Assembly (NCBI RefSeq): GCF_000182925.2
Contig: NC_026502.1
Coordinates: forward strand, 124,001 to 188,000
Direction of reading: 5' to 3'
DNA from: Neurospora crassa OR74A
Taxonomy: Eukaryota; Ascomycota; Sordariomycetes; Sordariales; Sordariaceae
Length of the DNA stretch: 64,000 nt
Shown here: piece after piece, positions 44,919 to 56,117 of the stretch
How positions within the stretch are numbered: position 1 is the stretch's first letter
Layout: each line of letters starts with the position of its first letter
The notes under the pieces: generated by a model
What the model was told of the DNA's origin: nothing
The model's input: the letters and a program-made list of their open reading frames with translations, nothing else
The model's database searches: none
Made by a program: the position numbers and the translations under genes

Positions 44919-46043
44919 ATGTACTCTACACGCAACAACAAGCAGCAGGTGGTGGGCTTCTCGAACCCTCAAGCCCAACTCGCGCCTCTCTTTGGCCCTG
45001 GCATGGGCCCATCACCTCTGGTCGTTGGTTCTGCCCCTGTTTTGCCTCCGGCCATGTTCACTGAGCCGGTTAATCCGGTTTCCTCGATTCTCCCCGTCGG
45101 TCCCCCCCGCCAGCATGAAGGTTACGAGAAAAGGACGAAGGGATTAAAGAGACCGGATCAACCCCATCGGCCCATTCCTCCCGCTTGTGAGGAGCCGGCA
45201 GAGGTGACCGTCAAGTTGGCCACCTGCAAAAATACAGCCAACTATGCCGGACGCGTGGTTGGGAGTATCAACCCCCTTTGGACGGTTGCTGAGCTCAAAC
45301 AACATTTCGAGCTCCAGGCCAACCTCGGTGGGATCCCCGCCAACAAGCAGGCCCTCCGGATGGAGCGTCCTGCGGCTCCAGGGTTCGATTCTGCAGAGTT
45401 CTTGGACGATGTCGTCCTCCTCAAGTACATTGGGGTTAACCGGGGTGCTCCGGCCTGTGTCATTTGGCTAGAGCGTTGCATGGAAAGTGGTGATATTCCG
45501 GCCATGGCAGTGGCTCCAGCCGGGGCTCCGACTGGCCTGCAGCTATTGTTCCCATTTTCGACTACCGACGGGAATCAAGCCCAACACCATGTACAACTTC
45601 AACTCCAACAACTCCAGCACCAACACCACCAACAACAACAACTCCGGCATCAACTACAGCTCCGACAACAAGTCCAATACCAACAGCGGGTACGGCAGCG
45701 TGTTCTCCAAGAGGAGAAAAACACCGTTACCGGCTTCCAAGGCCCTATCGTGAGGCCAAGCCAGCCACGGAGCGGTGGTGCTGTGGCTGGAGTTGTTGGT
45801 CCGACTCCCCAGGAAGCACCCAGACAGGCTGTATCCAATGAACCTGCAGGTTTAAGACAACGGGAACCTCCGCGAGCGTGGCGCCAGTCAAACCACCATC
45901 AACAACGGCATCACCCTTTTCAGAGGCCGAAAGACCAACACCGGGTCAGCAAACCGCAGGGGAAACGTTCCAAGCCACAGCAGCAACAGCGAGCTCTCCC
46001 AGCGGAGCATTCTGTGGTGACGCTGGGGCTGCCAGGGGGTTGA
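44919..46043 (+). CDS. Protein with divergent ubiquitin-like domain, frameshifted Gln-rich tail, 374 aa
   Basis: The open frame starts MYSTRNNKQQVVGFSNPQAQ. Residues about 93-190 fit a ubiquitin-like beta-grasp pattern: EVTVKLATCKN, then W-TVAELKQHFELQANLGGIP, NKQALRMERP, FLDDVVLLKYIGVNRGAP and CVIWLE, matching the T-x-x-x-L-K, G-I-P-x-x-x-Q-x-L and L-x-D-x-x-x-L-x-x-Y positions of ubiquitin. This is my reading of the pattern; a profile search would decide it. From about 45,565 the frame carries Gln-rich sequence (QLQLQQLQHQHHQQQQ), while the +1 frame has the C-ending codons typical of this genome (Asn/Ser-rich). A frameshift therefore probably replaced the original tail. No C-terminal Gly-Gly processing site follows the domain. 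Confidence 0.5.
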   Translation: MYSTRNNKQQVVGFSNPQAQLAPLFGPGMGPSPLVVGSAPVLPPAMFTEPVNPVSSILPVGPPRQHEGYEKRTKGLKRPDQPHRPIPPACEEPAEVTVKLATCKNTANYAGRVVGSINPLWTVAELKQHFELQANLGGIPANKQALRMERPAAPGFDSAEFLDDVVLLKYIGVNRGAPACVIWLERCMESGDIPAMAVAPAGAPTGLQLLFPFSTTDGNQAQHHVQLQLQQLQHQHHQQQQLRHQLQLRQQVQYQQRVRQRVLQEEKNTVTGFQGPIVRPSQPRSGGAVAGVVGPTPQEAPRQAVSNEPAGLRQREPPRAWRQSNHHQQRHHPFQRPKDQHRVSKPQGKRSKPQQQQRALPAEHSVVTLGLPGG

Positions 46044-46506
46044 TGAAGTTCATGCTCCGTCTCGGGGAGCTCCTGCTGTGTTTGGTCTGGGGGACGGATT
46101 GCTGGCATGGCAAAATGGAGTCAGTGCCACCGAGCTGGAGCAATACCACCAGCAACGTGAACCCCGGCAAACCCTGGGGCAGATGTGGGCGGATCTTGAT
46201 GACTCCCCTATTGTCGTCGACAATGGACATGAAATCAACGACGACAACGATTTTCTCAACGTCCTGAGTCACGTCCGTCCGGAATCCGACGTCTCTGCCA
46301 TTGTTAATGGCTCTCGGATTCTGACCCAACGGCGGCAGCGACAACCGCAGTGAACCAGCAACAGTTGTTGGCAGCTGCTGCTACTGTCAACCAGATCGAT
46401 CCTGCCAACAATTACTACACCGCGGAGCGAAACTACGTACCTGCTCGAGCAACCTCATTGGGAAACGCTACCTTGGTGATGATGCCAGGCTGGGATACGT
46501 AGCAAT
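45560..46506 (+). pseudogene. Original 3' half of the ubiquitin-like gene, decayed
   Basis: The +1 frame relative to 44919 reads TMYNFNSNN, NTTNNNNSGINYSSDNKSN, GYGSVFSKRRKTPLPASKAL, then (after TGA at 45751) to a TAA at 45853, DNGNLRERGASQTTINNGIT, a TGA at 46018, and AVFGLGDGLLAWQNGVSATE, LGQMWADLDDSPIVVDNGHE to about 46,310. A further shift gives SDPTAAATTAVNQQQLLAAA and ends MMPGWDT with TAG near 46,504. All three stops can arise by C-to-T change from CGA or CAA. I looked for introns that would remove the stops and restore the frame (for example 45750-45849, 100 nt) and none does. Assembly errors are the alternative. Confidence 0.5.
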
Positions 46507-48638
46507 GAGCCACGAATACGAACAAATTAGGTGTCATAGGAACAAGGTTTGATGACATGGACGAGAATACAATCTCTTTCCTCTTTCTCATACACATGTA
46601 CTAGTAGCTAGAAGTAGGTACCTACCACTAAAAATTTCTACTTTCCATCACCATCTCATCCAGCCACTCCGTCGTCCATCTCCACCAACCTTCTAGGTCA
46701 ACCGACAACATTCACTCAGCCACTAGCCTCGTATCCCAAGACCGTACCAGGGCAAGCTGCGCGTTGCCTTCTACGCCCAGTCTCTTTCATCATCCACAAT
46801 GTCCAACCAAGGCCAAGCCACGAAGTCGCTGGGACCTCAGCCCGGACGTGCAGTACAGCAACACCACGAGGTGGTGGACGCTGAAACATACCTACCTACA
46901 CAACATCCGCACAACACATAGCCCTCCGCCCATAACAGGTTTGGCAACCGGTGGCGGTAAAGTTCATTCATCTTTTGGGAGATGCGCATGCAGACCGGCA
47001 GCGGAACTGTTGGTCACATCACCTCGACATTCCCATCGGGTCCTACATGTATCCCGTAGACGTTTTCTGTCGTCACCGGGGACATAGCTAGCGAAGGCTG
47101 AAGTAGTAAGAATGGGCACGGCAAGGGTGACATTTCAGCTCTACCTAGATTTCTGGTCCGTCCTTGTTAGTTGATCAAGCCTGATACTGACATTCAAAGT
47201 TGCAATGATAGGTATCTAGGTACGTTTCAGTTCAGTTGAGTACATGCAGGGTACTACCTAGAGGTAGGTGTCATCCAGTGTCTACACTGCCAGGGAGTCA
47301 TCTTTTCATCTTTTTTCTTCACATTTTTCTACCTAGATACCTATCACTAGGTCTCTGTCAGTGAACCATTTTTTTTCTTAATTTCTATTTTATCTTTTCC
47401 TTCATTTTATTTTAATTTTTTTTTAAATTTTTTTTTAATTTTTTTTTTTTTTTTTTTTTTTTTTCTTTTGCACCCAACTCGCTATGGGTTCGCTACCTAC
47501 CTCCCGTCTGCAGGCCGCTTCACCAACACGCCCCTCTCTAGCACAGGGCAGATACAGGCACATTAGCACAGGATCAAGTAAGTAGAGAGGACAGGAATGA
47601 CGTCTTGAGCCTGTCTGTTTCTTTTTTTTTTAATTTTCTTTTTTTTTCCTTCTTTTCTCTTCTTTTCTTCCGACCCTCCTGGTCATCAATATGACGGCCA
47701 ACATCATCATTATCACTGAGAAAGAGCTTTCTGTACCTTACACTACCTGAAGGTCTGAGAGGACAAGGCAGGGTAACTTGCAGATTGACTCGGTAGGTAC
47801 CTACAATAGTGCAGTGTCTGTTCTGTGGGACTGGTCACTACCTGGGTAGGTAGTTGGGTGTAAGGGGAGATAGAACCAACAAGAAGAAAAGATCTGTTTA
47901 CTTGCCTACCGTTCGACATGAGATGTTGGAGAGATAATATGGGCGCAACTGTTTCAGTCATGTCGTATTATTGGTGTTTATTTGATTCGGTTGTGGTTTG
48001 GATAGGTACACATTGGTCGAAGGGTTCATTTTGCCTGGAAATTCGCGTCAGCAAGGGGAGGAAGTAACTCGGATCGAACCGGTCGGAGATTATCAGGATG
48101 GCTTCTGCTTTTGTTAAAGTTATCTCTGAACCATTCAAAAGAATACCTCTAGCAAATGATTGTTTTTACACTAATTGCCCTGTCAATATGAAATGCTATT
48201 TCACAGTGTCTGCCCTCGATGTTGTCTTGCCGTCTACGGGTGTAAGGGATTTGTCTCGGCAGCGAAACTGGTCCCAGCTGAATCCAGTGTCCGCAGCAAG
48301 CAACACCGGGCGAAATACGGATGTTGGGATGGAGTATGATGCTTTGATTCTCATTAAGTTCGTTATCTAATAATGATTAGGTACCTTACTTTACTTTACT
48401 CATGTTCCGCCCATGCCATCCATCCCTCCAGTCCATGCCAGTTCCGATTCCATCCCATCGCCTACCTAATATACAACCAAAACAAAGTTGAAAGGAAGAA
48501 AAAACTAGAGAAAAAACGCCCGCTGTGCCATTACCAAACCGTCTACATCTCCTCTCATTATTCACAACACCTTTCTCCCCCACCGCCCCTCTACTCGTAA
48601 GCCGCAAGCTCCCCCCCTCCACAAATCAGACCAATTAG
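46507..48638. other. Intergenic, homopolymer-rich
   Basis: No supported gene; the 90-codon frame at 48098-48370 has no domain or splice signals. Poly-T tracts lie at 47,369-47,464, the longest 26 T at 47439-47464, with another cluster near 47,622-47,648. GTACCTACCTA words occur at about 46,615, 47,495, 47,794 and 47,848. Confidence 0.55.
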
Positions 48639-49940
48639 TTACCGCTGCGGCACCACGGGCGTAGGCGGCATATTCCTGATTTGCTTAATCAAAAACTCCC
48701 TCTCATCAATAAACTGCTCGTCATCCGTCCTATCCTCCAGAAAGTGACTCAAAAAGTGCAGTAACTTTTCTCGATTCATCAACAAAATCTTTTGCACCGG
48801 CACGCTCTTGTGGGGGTTGGCGACAAACACCTTGAAGACATGGAAGCCTTCGTACTGGACCATCTTGCGGTCGTCTCGGAGCAGGTTCATGCAGATCTTG
48901 AGGTGCTCGCCGCGGTCAACGTAGGCGGTCATGACGTTGTAGTTGGATCGGTCCAAGAGGATCTCGCCGAGGAGTTTGATGGATTGGCGCTTGGTGACGT
49001 ACGAGGTGGACTGGATTAGAATGGAGTTGTATTTGGAGAAGAAAAGGTCAAAGTTAGTTTGGAGGTAGTGGGGGACTAGGTCTTTGTGTTTTGTGAGGAG
49101 TTCCTGCAACATTGCATTTTGCCTTGTTAGTGAATCATGCCGAAAGAGGGCCGAGGGGGGAGGGTCAAGGGGAGACGAAAAAAAAAAAAAGAGAAACACA
49201 TACCCGGAAGGTAGTAAAGGCATCAGCCGCCACTTCAAACGAGCCCCTATCTATCCAGTCAAAGAAGGACCAAAATATCCCGTTGCCCGTCTGCTTCCTG
49301 TTCCTATCAATGGCCCCGACTCCCCGCGCACTCGACCCTGGCTCGTCGCCGTCGTCGTGCAGAATCACGGCCGTGGCGGCCTCACTGCTCTTGATGAGCT
49401 CTTTCAGAACGGTACCCGCGTGTTGTGCGCTTTCCTTGTGGTCGTAGCCCTTGCACAGCTCGATCAGGACCTGGGGCCGTCTTTCCACCACGTATGCGAG
49501 GGCGAGCGGTTCGGCGCGGGCGGGCGCGTTGGGTGGGCGGAAGCGGAAGACGTAGGAGAAGATGACTTGGGTGTCTTTCCGGGAGTCGAAGGGGAGGCGG
49601 TAGAGGTTGATGGCGAGGAGGTACAGGAGGTCTTCTTCGATCATGCCCGTGACCAATTGGTATTGGTGTTCGAGGGAGGCTTCTTGTTCTGGTGTAGACA
49701 AAGTGTTGGTCAGTCAACCACCGGTGGACACATATGGGTTTGGATAGGATATCGATATGGGTATAAGTTCAACATACCATGGGTCCCTTGTAGTAACTGT
49801 TTCATTTGTGACAGTACTTTGGCCAGCTCCTCCACCTTTCCCTGGGGACCCTGATCGAGCTTGACGACATGTTCGCGGGCTTGTCGGGGCAGATCGCTGA
49901 CGTTGGTTCTTGTCCTTGCTCTCCCAAAGAGGAATGACAT
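48639..49940 (-). CDS. hym-1: MO25/HymA family scaffold protein, 370 aa
   Basis: Three exons: 49940-49778, 49688-49204 and 49103-48639; introns of 89 nt (GTATGT..CACCAG) and 100 nt (GTATGT..TTGCAG), with in-frame joins (QLLQGTH-EQEASLEHQ and AFTTFR-ELLTKHKD). The protein starts MSFLFGRARTRTNVSDLPRQ and has the armadillo-like helical repeats of MO25: LLYLLAINLYRLPFDSRKDT, ELLTKHKDLVPHYLQTNFDL, SYVTKRQSIKLLGEILLDR, YEGFHVFKVFVANPHKS and LLHFLSHFLEDRTDDEQF. Known biology: MO25 proteins bind STRAD/GCK-type kinases; in Neurospora the HYM-1 protein works with POD-6 and COT-1 in hyphal polarity, and A. nidulans hymA is needed for conidiation. Length (341 in human, 399 in yeast Hym1) is in range. Confidence 0.96.
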
Positions 49941-50837
49941 TTTGGCCTTGGATGAGTAGAGGTAGGTACCGTGGAAGTCGGAATGGGTGTCGAGAGTAGT
50001 AGAGTGTGTGTTGTCCAAGGATGGCAAGTGTCGGAGGGTCAACAACGAACAGTGAGAGGAGTCCGGGCCGTCGGTCGTGACTTGGTTGGTGTCGCGACAA
50101 CGAAGCGGATCGAAGAGCGACGGGACGGAGTGGTGGTCAACAAGGTGTTTGGATGGATGCATGTCCAGGGGTCTGGCCAGTGGAAATTGTTAAGCTCAGG
50201 CCCTGCACTTCCAATGCGGGTGTATTTGTTAGCCTGCGACCTCGGGTCAACCTGACTGCCGGGGTGTCTCTACACTTTCAATCCACGCCTCCTTATTTCT
50301 ATCAAGTGTCTGATGAAATGTGACTTGTAGGTACCTACATACTAAGACACTGATGGCGTATATTTAACTTTATACTTCCATCCATTCAGCCATATTAAAG
50401 AGTGAGTCCTTCTACTTTTGGAGACGGAATCAAAAGGGTGGTGCTTGGAGTATCAGAAGTATCCAGCTAACAGACACATTGGATTGAGAGAGTGCCTGGA
50501 TGCAGGGACACAGCGGGAACCATGCGTCTATTGAGAGAAATGTAAAAGTGTTAGTGAGTACTCAAATTCACACCCCATTTGCAATAGCAAAAGATGTCTC
50601 TCGTATCTCAGCAACACCAACTGAACCCCGCAAACCGCCCGTCCCATCTGTTTCTTGCCCCTCTGTTTTACTATCGGATTGCCGCCCGCCCCCCACCACC
50701 AATCCGCTGCGGCCGGTCGCATTGTTCTGGAATTCCACTTGGAAGAAGTCCGTCGACTTTCTCCAAACGAGTCACACTCCCGCGCGCCCGTCTGCCTTTT
50801 TCCCCGACACTTCGCGGCGACAGGAACGTACATAGAG
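49941..50837. promoter_or_regulatory. Shared divergent upstream region of hym-1 and IleRS genes
   Basis: The two start codons are 1,143 bp apart and point away from each other. The region has GTAGGTACCTAC-type palindromic words near 49,965 and 50,330. A CPC1/Gcn4-like GAGTCA lies at about 50,769. Transcription start sites cannot be placed from sequence alone. Confidence 0.4.
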
Positions 50838-51060
50838 GTGAGTCAGGTCCCGTTGTCTATACACTACTTACACTACTGCTCCAAACCCCTCTTTTTTCTG
50901 TCACATAGCTAGTCTATCTGTTTGCGACTCAAGTAGAGAGCAGCGCATATCAACAACAGACTTGGGGAAAACTCTTTCCGTTCTCAAGGTCTCAACACCA
51001 AGAGACACCATCATCACCATCACCACCACCAAACTAGCTAACTAACACCCAATACCCCAG
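50838..51060 (+). other. 5' UTR intron of the IleRS gene
   Basis: A strong donor (GAG/GTGAGT at 50838) and a branch plus acceptor (CTAACTAAC... CCCCAG ending 51060) bracket 223 nt, leaving 23 nt before the ATG at 51084. Upstream frames would otherwise carry stops. The donor overlaps a TGAGTCA at 50839-50845, a perfect core for Gcn4/CPC1 factors. Confidence 0.65.
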
Positions 51061-51083
51061 GCCACTCTCAACGTCCGCCCACC

Positions 51084-54000
51084 ATGTCGATCGATTTCCC
51101 CAAGGAAGAGGAAAACACCATCCAGCGATGGCGCGAGATCAAGGCCTTTGAGACCCAGGTCGAGCTGTCCAAGGGCAACCCGCTCTACACCTTCTACGAT
51201 GGCCCGCCCTTCGCCACCGGCCTCCCCCACTACGGCCACTTGCTGGCCTCGACCATCAAGGACATCATCCCCCGATACTGGTCCATGAAGGGCTTCCACG
51301 TCGAGCGCCGCTTCGGCTGGGACACGCACGGCCTGCCCATCGAGCACGAGATCGACAAGAAGCTGGGCATCTCGGGCAAGGCCGCCGTCATGGAGATTGG
51401 CCTCGAGAACTACAACGCCGAGTGCCGGTCCATCGTCATGAGGTATCGCGAGGAGTGGCGCCACACGGTCGAGCGTCTCGGTCGCTGGATCGACTTTGAC
51501 AACGACTACAAGACCATGGACCCGACCTTCATGGAGTCCGAGTGGTGGGTCTTCAAGCAGCTGTTCGACAAGGGCCAGGTCTACCGCGGCTACCGCGTCA
51601 TGCCCTACTCGACCGCCCTCACCACCGCCCTCTCCAACTTCGAGGCCAACCAGAACTACCAGGACGTCACCGATCCCGCCGTCGTCGTCGCCTTCCCCTT
51701 GATCGAGGACCCCAACACCTGCCTCCTTGCCTGGACCACCACGCCCTGGACCCTGCCCTCCCACACCGGCCTGGCCGCCCACCCCGACTTTGAATATGTC
51801 AAGATCGCCGACGAGAAGAGCGGAAAGAACTACATCCTGCTCGAGAAGCTCTTGACGACGCTCTACAAGGACCCCAAGAAGGCCAAGTTCAAGGTGCTCG
51901 AGAAGATCAAGGGCAAGGACATGCTCGGCTGGAAGTACGAGCCCCCCTTCAACTACTTCTACGACGAGTACAAGGACGTTGCCTTCAAGGTCCTCAACGC
52001 TACCTACGTCACTGACGACAGCGGTACCGGTATTGTCCACCAGGCCCCCGCCTTCGGTGAGGACGATTACAACGTGGCCGTCGAGGCGGGTATCGTCACC
52101 GAGAAGCGCCCCCCTCCCGACCCGGTCAACGAGACGGGTCACTACACCGACCGCGTCTCCGATTTCGCCGGCATGCACGTCAAGGAGGCCGACAAGCACA
52201 TCATCAAGCACCTCAAGAACTCGGGCAAGCTCGTTGTCGAGTCTCAGCTCAAGCACTCGTACCCCATGTGCTACCGCTCCGACACGCCCCTCATCTACAA
52301 GGCCGTGCCCTCATGGTTCATCCGCATCCCCGACATCATCCCCCAGATGTTGAAGAACATTGAGGGCTCCCACTGGGTCCCCTCGTTCGTCAAGGAGAAG
52401 CGTTTCGCCAGCTGGATCGCCAACGCCCGTGACTGGAACGTCTCACGTAACAGGTACTGGGGTACTCCCATCCCTCTGTGGATGAGCGACGACGGCGAGG
52501 AGATTGTGTGCATTGGCAGCATCGAGGAGCTCAAGCAGCTTTCCGGCTACGAGGGCGAGATCACCGATCTCCACCGTGACAAGATCGACCACATCACCAT
52601 CCCCAGCAAGCAGGGCAAGGGTGTCCTCAAGCGTGCTGAGGAGGTCTTTGACTGCTGGTTCGAGTCTGGTTCCATGCCCTACGCCTCCCAGCACTACCCC
52701 TTTGAGAACGTCGAGAAGTTCGAAAAGTCATTCCCCGGTGACTTCATTGCCGAGGGTCTTGACCAGACCCGTGGTTGGTTCTACACCCTTCTTGTCTTGG
52801 GTACCCACCTCTTTGGTGTCTCTCCTTTCAAGAACTGCGTCGTCAACGGTATCGTGCTTGCCGAGGATGGCAAGAAGATGTCCAAGCGTCTCAAGAACTA
52901 TCCCGACCCTACTCTTGTCATGAACAAGTATGGTTCGGATGCCCTCCGTCTGTACCTTATCAACTCTCCTGTTGTGCGTGCCGAGCCGCTCCGCTTCAAG
53001 GAGGCTGGTGTCAAGGAGGTCGTTGCCAAGGTTCTCCTTCCTCTGTGGAACTCGTACAAGTTCTTCGAGGGCCAGGTTGCTCTCCTCAAGAAGGTGGAGA
53101 ACGTCGACTATGTGTTTGACCCCAAGATGGAGTCTTCCAACGAGAACGTGATGGACAAGTGGATTCTTGCTTCGTGCCAGTCCCTGCTCGAGTTTGTCAA
53201 CGAGGAGATGAAGGGTATGTCGTTCCCCTCCCTTTTTTGTTGTTAAAGGTCAATGCTAACACTACGTCCAGGTTACCGCCTCTACACTGTTGTCCCTCGC
53301 CTCCTCGAGCTCATCGACAACACCACCAACTGGTACATCCGCTTCAACCGCAAGCGTCTCAAGGGTGAGAACGGTCTCAACGACACCCTCCACGCCCTCA
53401 ACACGCTCTTCGAGGTCCTCTTCACCCTCTGCCGTGGCCTCGCCCCCTTCACTCCCTTCCTTACCGACACCATCTACCTCAAGCTCCTTCCCCACATTCC
53501 CAAGGAGCTCCAGGCCAAGGACCCCCGCTCCGTGCACTTCCTCCCCTTCCCCGAGGTTCGCAAGGAGCTCTACAACCCCGACGTCGAGCGCCGCGTGCAG
53601 CGCATGCAGAAGGTCATCGAGCTCGCCCGATACTCGCGCGAGAAGCGTTCGGTCGGTCTCAAGCAGCCCCTCAAGACCCTTGTTGTCATCCACCACGACG
53701 AGCAGTACCTTGCCGACATCGAGTCGCTCAAGGGCTACATTACCGAGGAGCTCAACGTGCGCGACCTGGTGCTCACTTCAGACGAAGCCAAGCACGGCGT
53801 TCAGTACTCGGTCTCGGCCGACTGGCCTGTGCTCGGCAAGAAGCTCAAGAAGGACATGGGCCGCGTCAAGAAGGCTCTTCCCTCGGTCACCTCGGATGAG
53901 GCCCACGCCTACACGCAGACGGGCAAGCTCGTTGTGGACGGCATCACGCTCGAGGCGGGCGACCTGGTGGTCAAGCGCGGTCTCAAGGAGGACGACAGCT

Positions 54001-54380
54001 CCAAGAACCTCGAGACCAACACGGACAACGACGTGCTCACCATCTTGGACGTGGAGATTTACCCCGGCCTGGCGGAGGAGGGTCTGGCGCGTGAAATCAT
54101 CAACCGTGTGCAGAGGCTGCGCAAGAAGGCGGGTCTCCAGCCGACGGATGATATCAAGATGGAGTACAAGGTGACGGCGGACCCCGAGGAGACGGGTATT
54201 GAGAAGGTGTTTGACACGCAGATGGCCATGATTGAGAAGGCGCTCAGGAGGCCGCTGGATAAGCACGAGGTGACGCATGTGGAGGGCAAGATTCCGGCGG
54301 AGAAGGAGGAGGGCATCATTATGGAGGAGGAGCAGGAGGTTGGCAAGGCTACCTTCTTGTTGAGGTTGTTGAGGCTTTAA
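51084..54380 (+). CDS. Cytoplasmic isoleucyl-tRNA synthetase, 1079 aa
   Basis: Exon 1 is 51084-53214 and exon 2 is 53272-54380. The 57-nt intron has GTATGT, branch GCTAAC and acceptor GTCCAG; the join reads EEMK-GYRLYTVVPRLLE. Class I synthetase signatures: HIGH-type HYGH at residues 49-52 in GLPHYGHL, KMSKR at 598-602, and WWVFKQLFDKGQVYRGYRVM and GLDQTRGWFYTLLVLGTHLF of the IleRS catalytic core. The CP1 editing region carries LLAWTTTPWTLPSHTGLAAH and GTGIVHQAPAFGEDDY. Eukaryotic-type anticodon-binding and C-terminal extensions follow (ARYSREKRSVGLKQPLKTL). Length matches yeast Ils1 (about 1072). It charges tRNA-Ile with isoleucine in the cytosol. No mitochondrial presequence is seen. Highly C-ending codons suggest strong expression. 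Confidence 0.98.
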
Positions 54381-54555
54381 GTTTAAAGTCTACACTAGTA
54401 GAAAAGGCTGTCGATGTGATGTGGGAAAAGTTCAAGCGAGTCAAAACATGTGTGGGATAGACTAGCAATGATGGATGATGATGGTTGATGAAATGTTCAA
54501 AAAAGATTCCTGGTACTTGATGTCTTGTGGTTTACCTAGAGGCAGACTAGGTAAG

Positions 54556-54909
54556 CTATGCTTTCTTGGCGGCCAACTGTGTGTGTATGTGAATTACCAT
54601 CATGTCAGCTTCGCCCCCCTTTGAGGAAGTGGTTCAAGTAAATAATGAAGGTGGAGAACTACGCACCAAGTAACAATCCTTCAAGCGCATAAACTCCTTG
54701 ACGCACATGTCCTTGTGGACGGAGTTGTAGTCTGCTAGGATGCATTTGCCGTAGGCGGCGGACTGCGTGTGGGTGTGCCAGTTTCAGTTGATTGAGTGTT
54801 TATGGAAGAAGAGACATGGGAATAGCTTCACTCTTACCTCGACGGAGCACTTGGACACGGCCGAGGCAAACCGCTGGATGGGACGGACGGTGGTTTTTGG
54901 TGGCTGCAT
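54556..54909 (-). CDS. NDUFAF8-like twin-CX9C complex I assembly protein, 62 aa
   Basis: Three tiny exons: 54909-54838 (24 codons), 54762-54667 (32 codons) and 54576-54556 (LAAKKA plus stop). Introns are 75 nt (GTAAGA..ACGCAG) and 90 nt (GTGCGT..CACACAG); all joins are phase 0. The protein starts MQPPKTTVRPIQRFASAVSK. Cysteines at 21 and 31 and at 44 and 54 make two exact C-x9-C motifs (CSVESAAYGKC and CVKEFMRLKDC), followed by YLLAAKKA. This matches the human NDUFAF8 layout (C-x9-C, C-x9-C, then an AAAKK-like end). Known role: an intermembrane-space or matrix CHCH-type factor that stabilises NDUFAF5 in complex I assembly. The gene is too fragmented for a simple ORF scan. It converges with the IleRS gene (175 bp between stops). 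Confidence 0.85.
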
Positions 54910-56117
54910 GTTGACGTTCCGTCTAAGTGCTTTGTCTTTCGATCTCGACGAGAAGGTGTGATTCAGGTGTAATGGTTGACTGGGAGATTCTCGATGTAGA
55001 TAGCCTCGCTTTGGAGGCGATGACACTCGTGACGTTGGCGTTCTTCTTCCCCTTCTCTTCACACTCAGTTTATTGTTAGGAAGATACCTTGCTTCAGGCC
55101 GAAGAGTCCTGTATGGCTGAGGTCTCCGTTCATCTGATCTCAATGCACTAGCTCAGGTTATTGTTCCCGTCACTAGCGGCAGCGCGCCAAGCAGTGCAGT
55201 GCGTCTAATTGATACTAGACTAACAACTTTGGCAGCAGTTGAAGCTGTATTCTGTTAGCATTGGTAATCACAGCCTGCACCTTTTATGGTACCGGGCAAT
55301 GCTGGGCTCTTCCCGCTGCCCGCCGTGCGCACGCGTCTCCATCGCATTGGGCTTCCTCCCTTCCCTTGCTTGAGGTTCCTTCTCCGCACTGCAGTCAGTG
55401 GTTGGTTGCCCGTCCAGCGGTCGTCGCATCTCAGTTCGTTGTTGTGCGTGTTTGTGTTCCCTCCACGACAACCTATTTGCATCACCACCACCAACTCCAC
55501 GCTACTTGCGATACCTCTGCACTACATTCTCCCGCTTCGACGGGAAGAAGCACCAGCAGCAGCACCAGCACCAGCAGCAATAGCCGCAATCGCAAACCCT
55601 CCATCTCAGCGAAAACCCCCGTCGATACCTACGTTCACATCCCCGTTCGCAACCTCTGCAGCTTTTGCCCAATTTGCCTTGCTCATCTCGAAACCTCCGG
55701 CCGGTGATGGTGATTTTTTCCCAGTCGAATACCCGATAAACAAACCTCGTCTTGTATACCCAAGGGTGTCTGTTGTCGTCAAAGTGGAGTTGGAATTGGA
55801 ATTGGAATTGGAATTGCGACAACCCACCAGACCACTTTTTGTTATCATCAAGCGCGCTCTCGATTCTCGGCCTAGCACAACATCGCCAGTTTTTCGGCCC
55901 ATCGCAGTGGCAGTGGCAGTCGCAGTCGCATCCTTACTTACCGACCCTAGAGCCCTATAAGCTTAGCATTACACTACGGCATTCAACAGTCGCAAAGAAT
56001 ACAACAAATCGCCCACGCCTATCCAAACGTTGTACGAGGGCGCATACACCGTGCTTTGACCAGAGTCGGGATTAGGCTTTCCATAGTCATGCCTTGGAGG
56101 TGGCGGCGCCCTCTCAC
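54910..56117. other. Divergent upstream region/leader with microsatellites
   Basis: Separates the NDUFAF8-like gene from the SFI1-like gene. It contains CAG/CAC-type repeats (about 55,547-55,590), a TTGGAA hexamer repeated about 4-5 times at 55,789-55,816, and a CAGTGG/CAGTCG repeat at about 55,905-55,932. Several overlapping frames of 100-220 codons are low-complexity and probably non-coding. Some of this is likely 5' UTR. Confidence 0.5.

Noticed and set aside
45750-45849. Possible intron (GTGAGG..CTGCAG, 100 nt) to remove the TGA in the ubiquitin-like gene
   Set aside because: Splicing it shifts into a frame without the typical codon bias and does not restore the downstream original frame.
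48098-48370. 90-codon plus-strand ORF
   Set aside because: No homology pattern, splice site or context; left as unsupported.
51042-52256. 404-codon minus-strand ORF
   Set aside because: Antisense of the IleRS coding region, produced by its strong C-ending codon bias.
55286-55960. 224-codon plus-strand ORF upstream of the SFI1-like gene
   Set aside because: Built on microsatellites, overlaps several equally long frames, and no splice link to the conserved gene.
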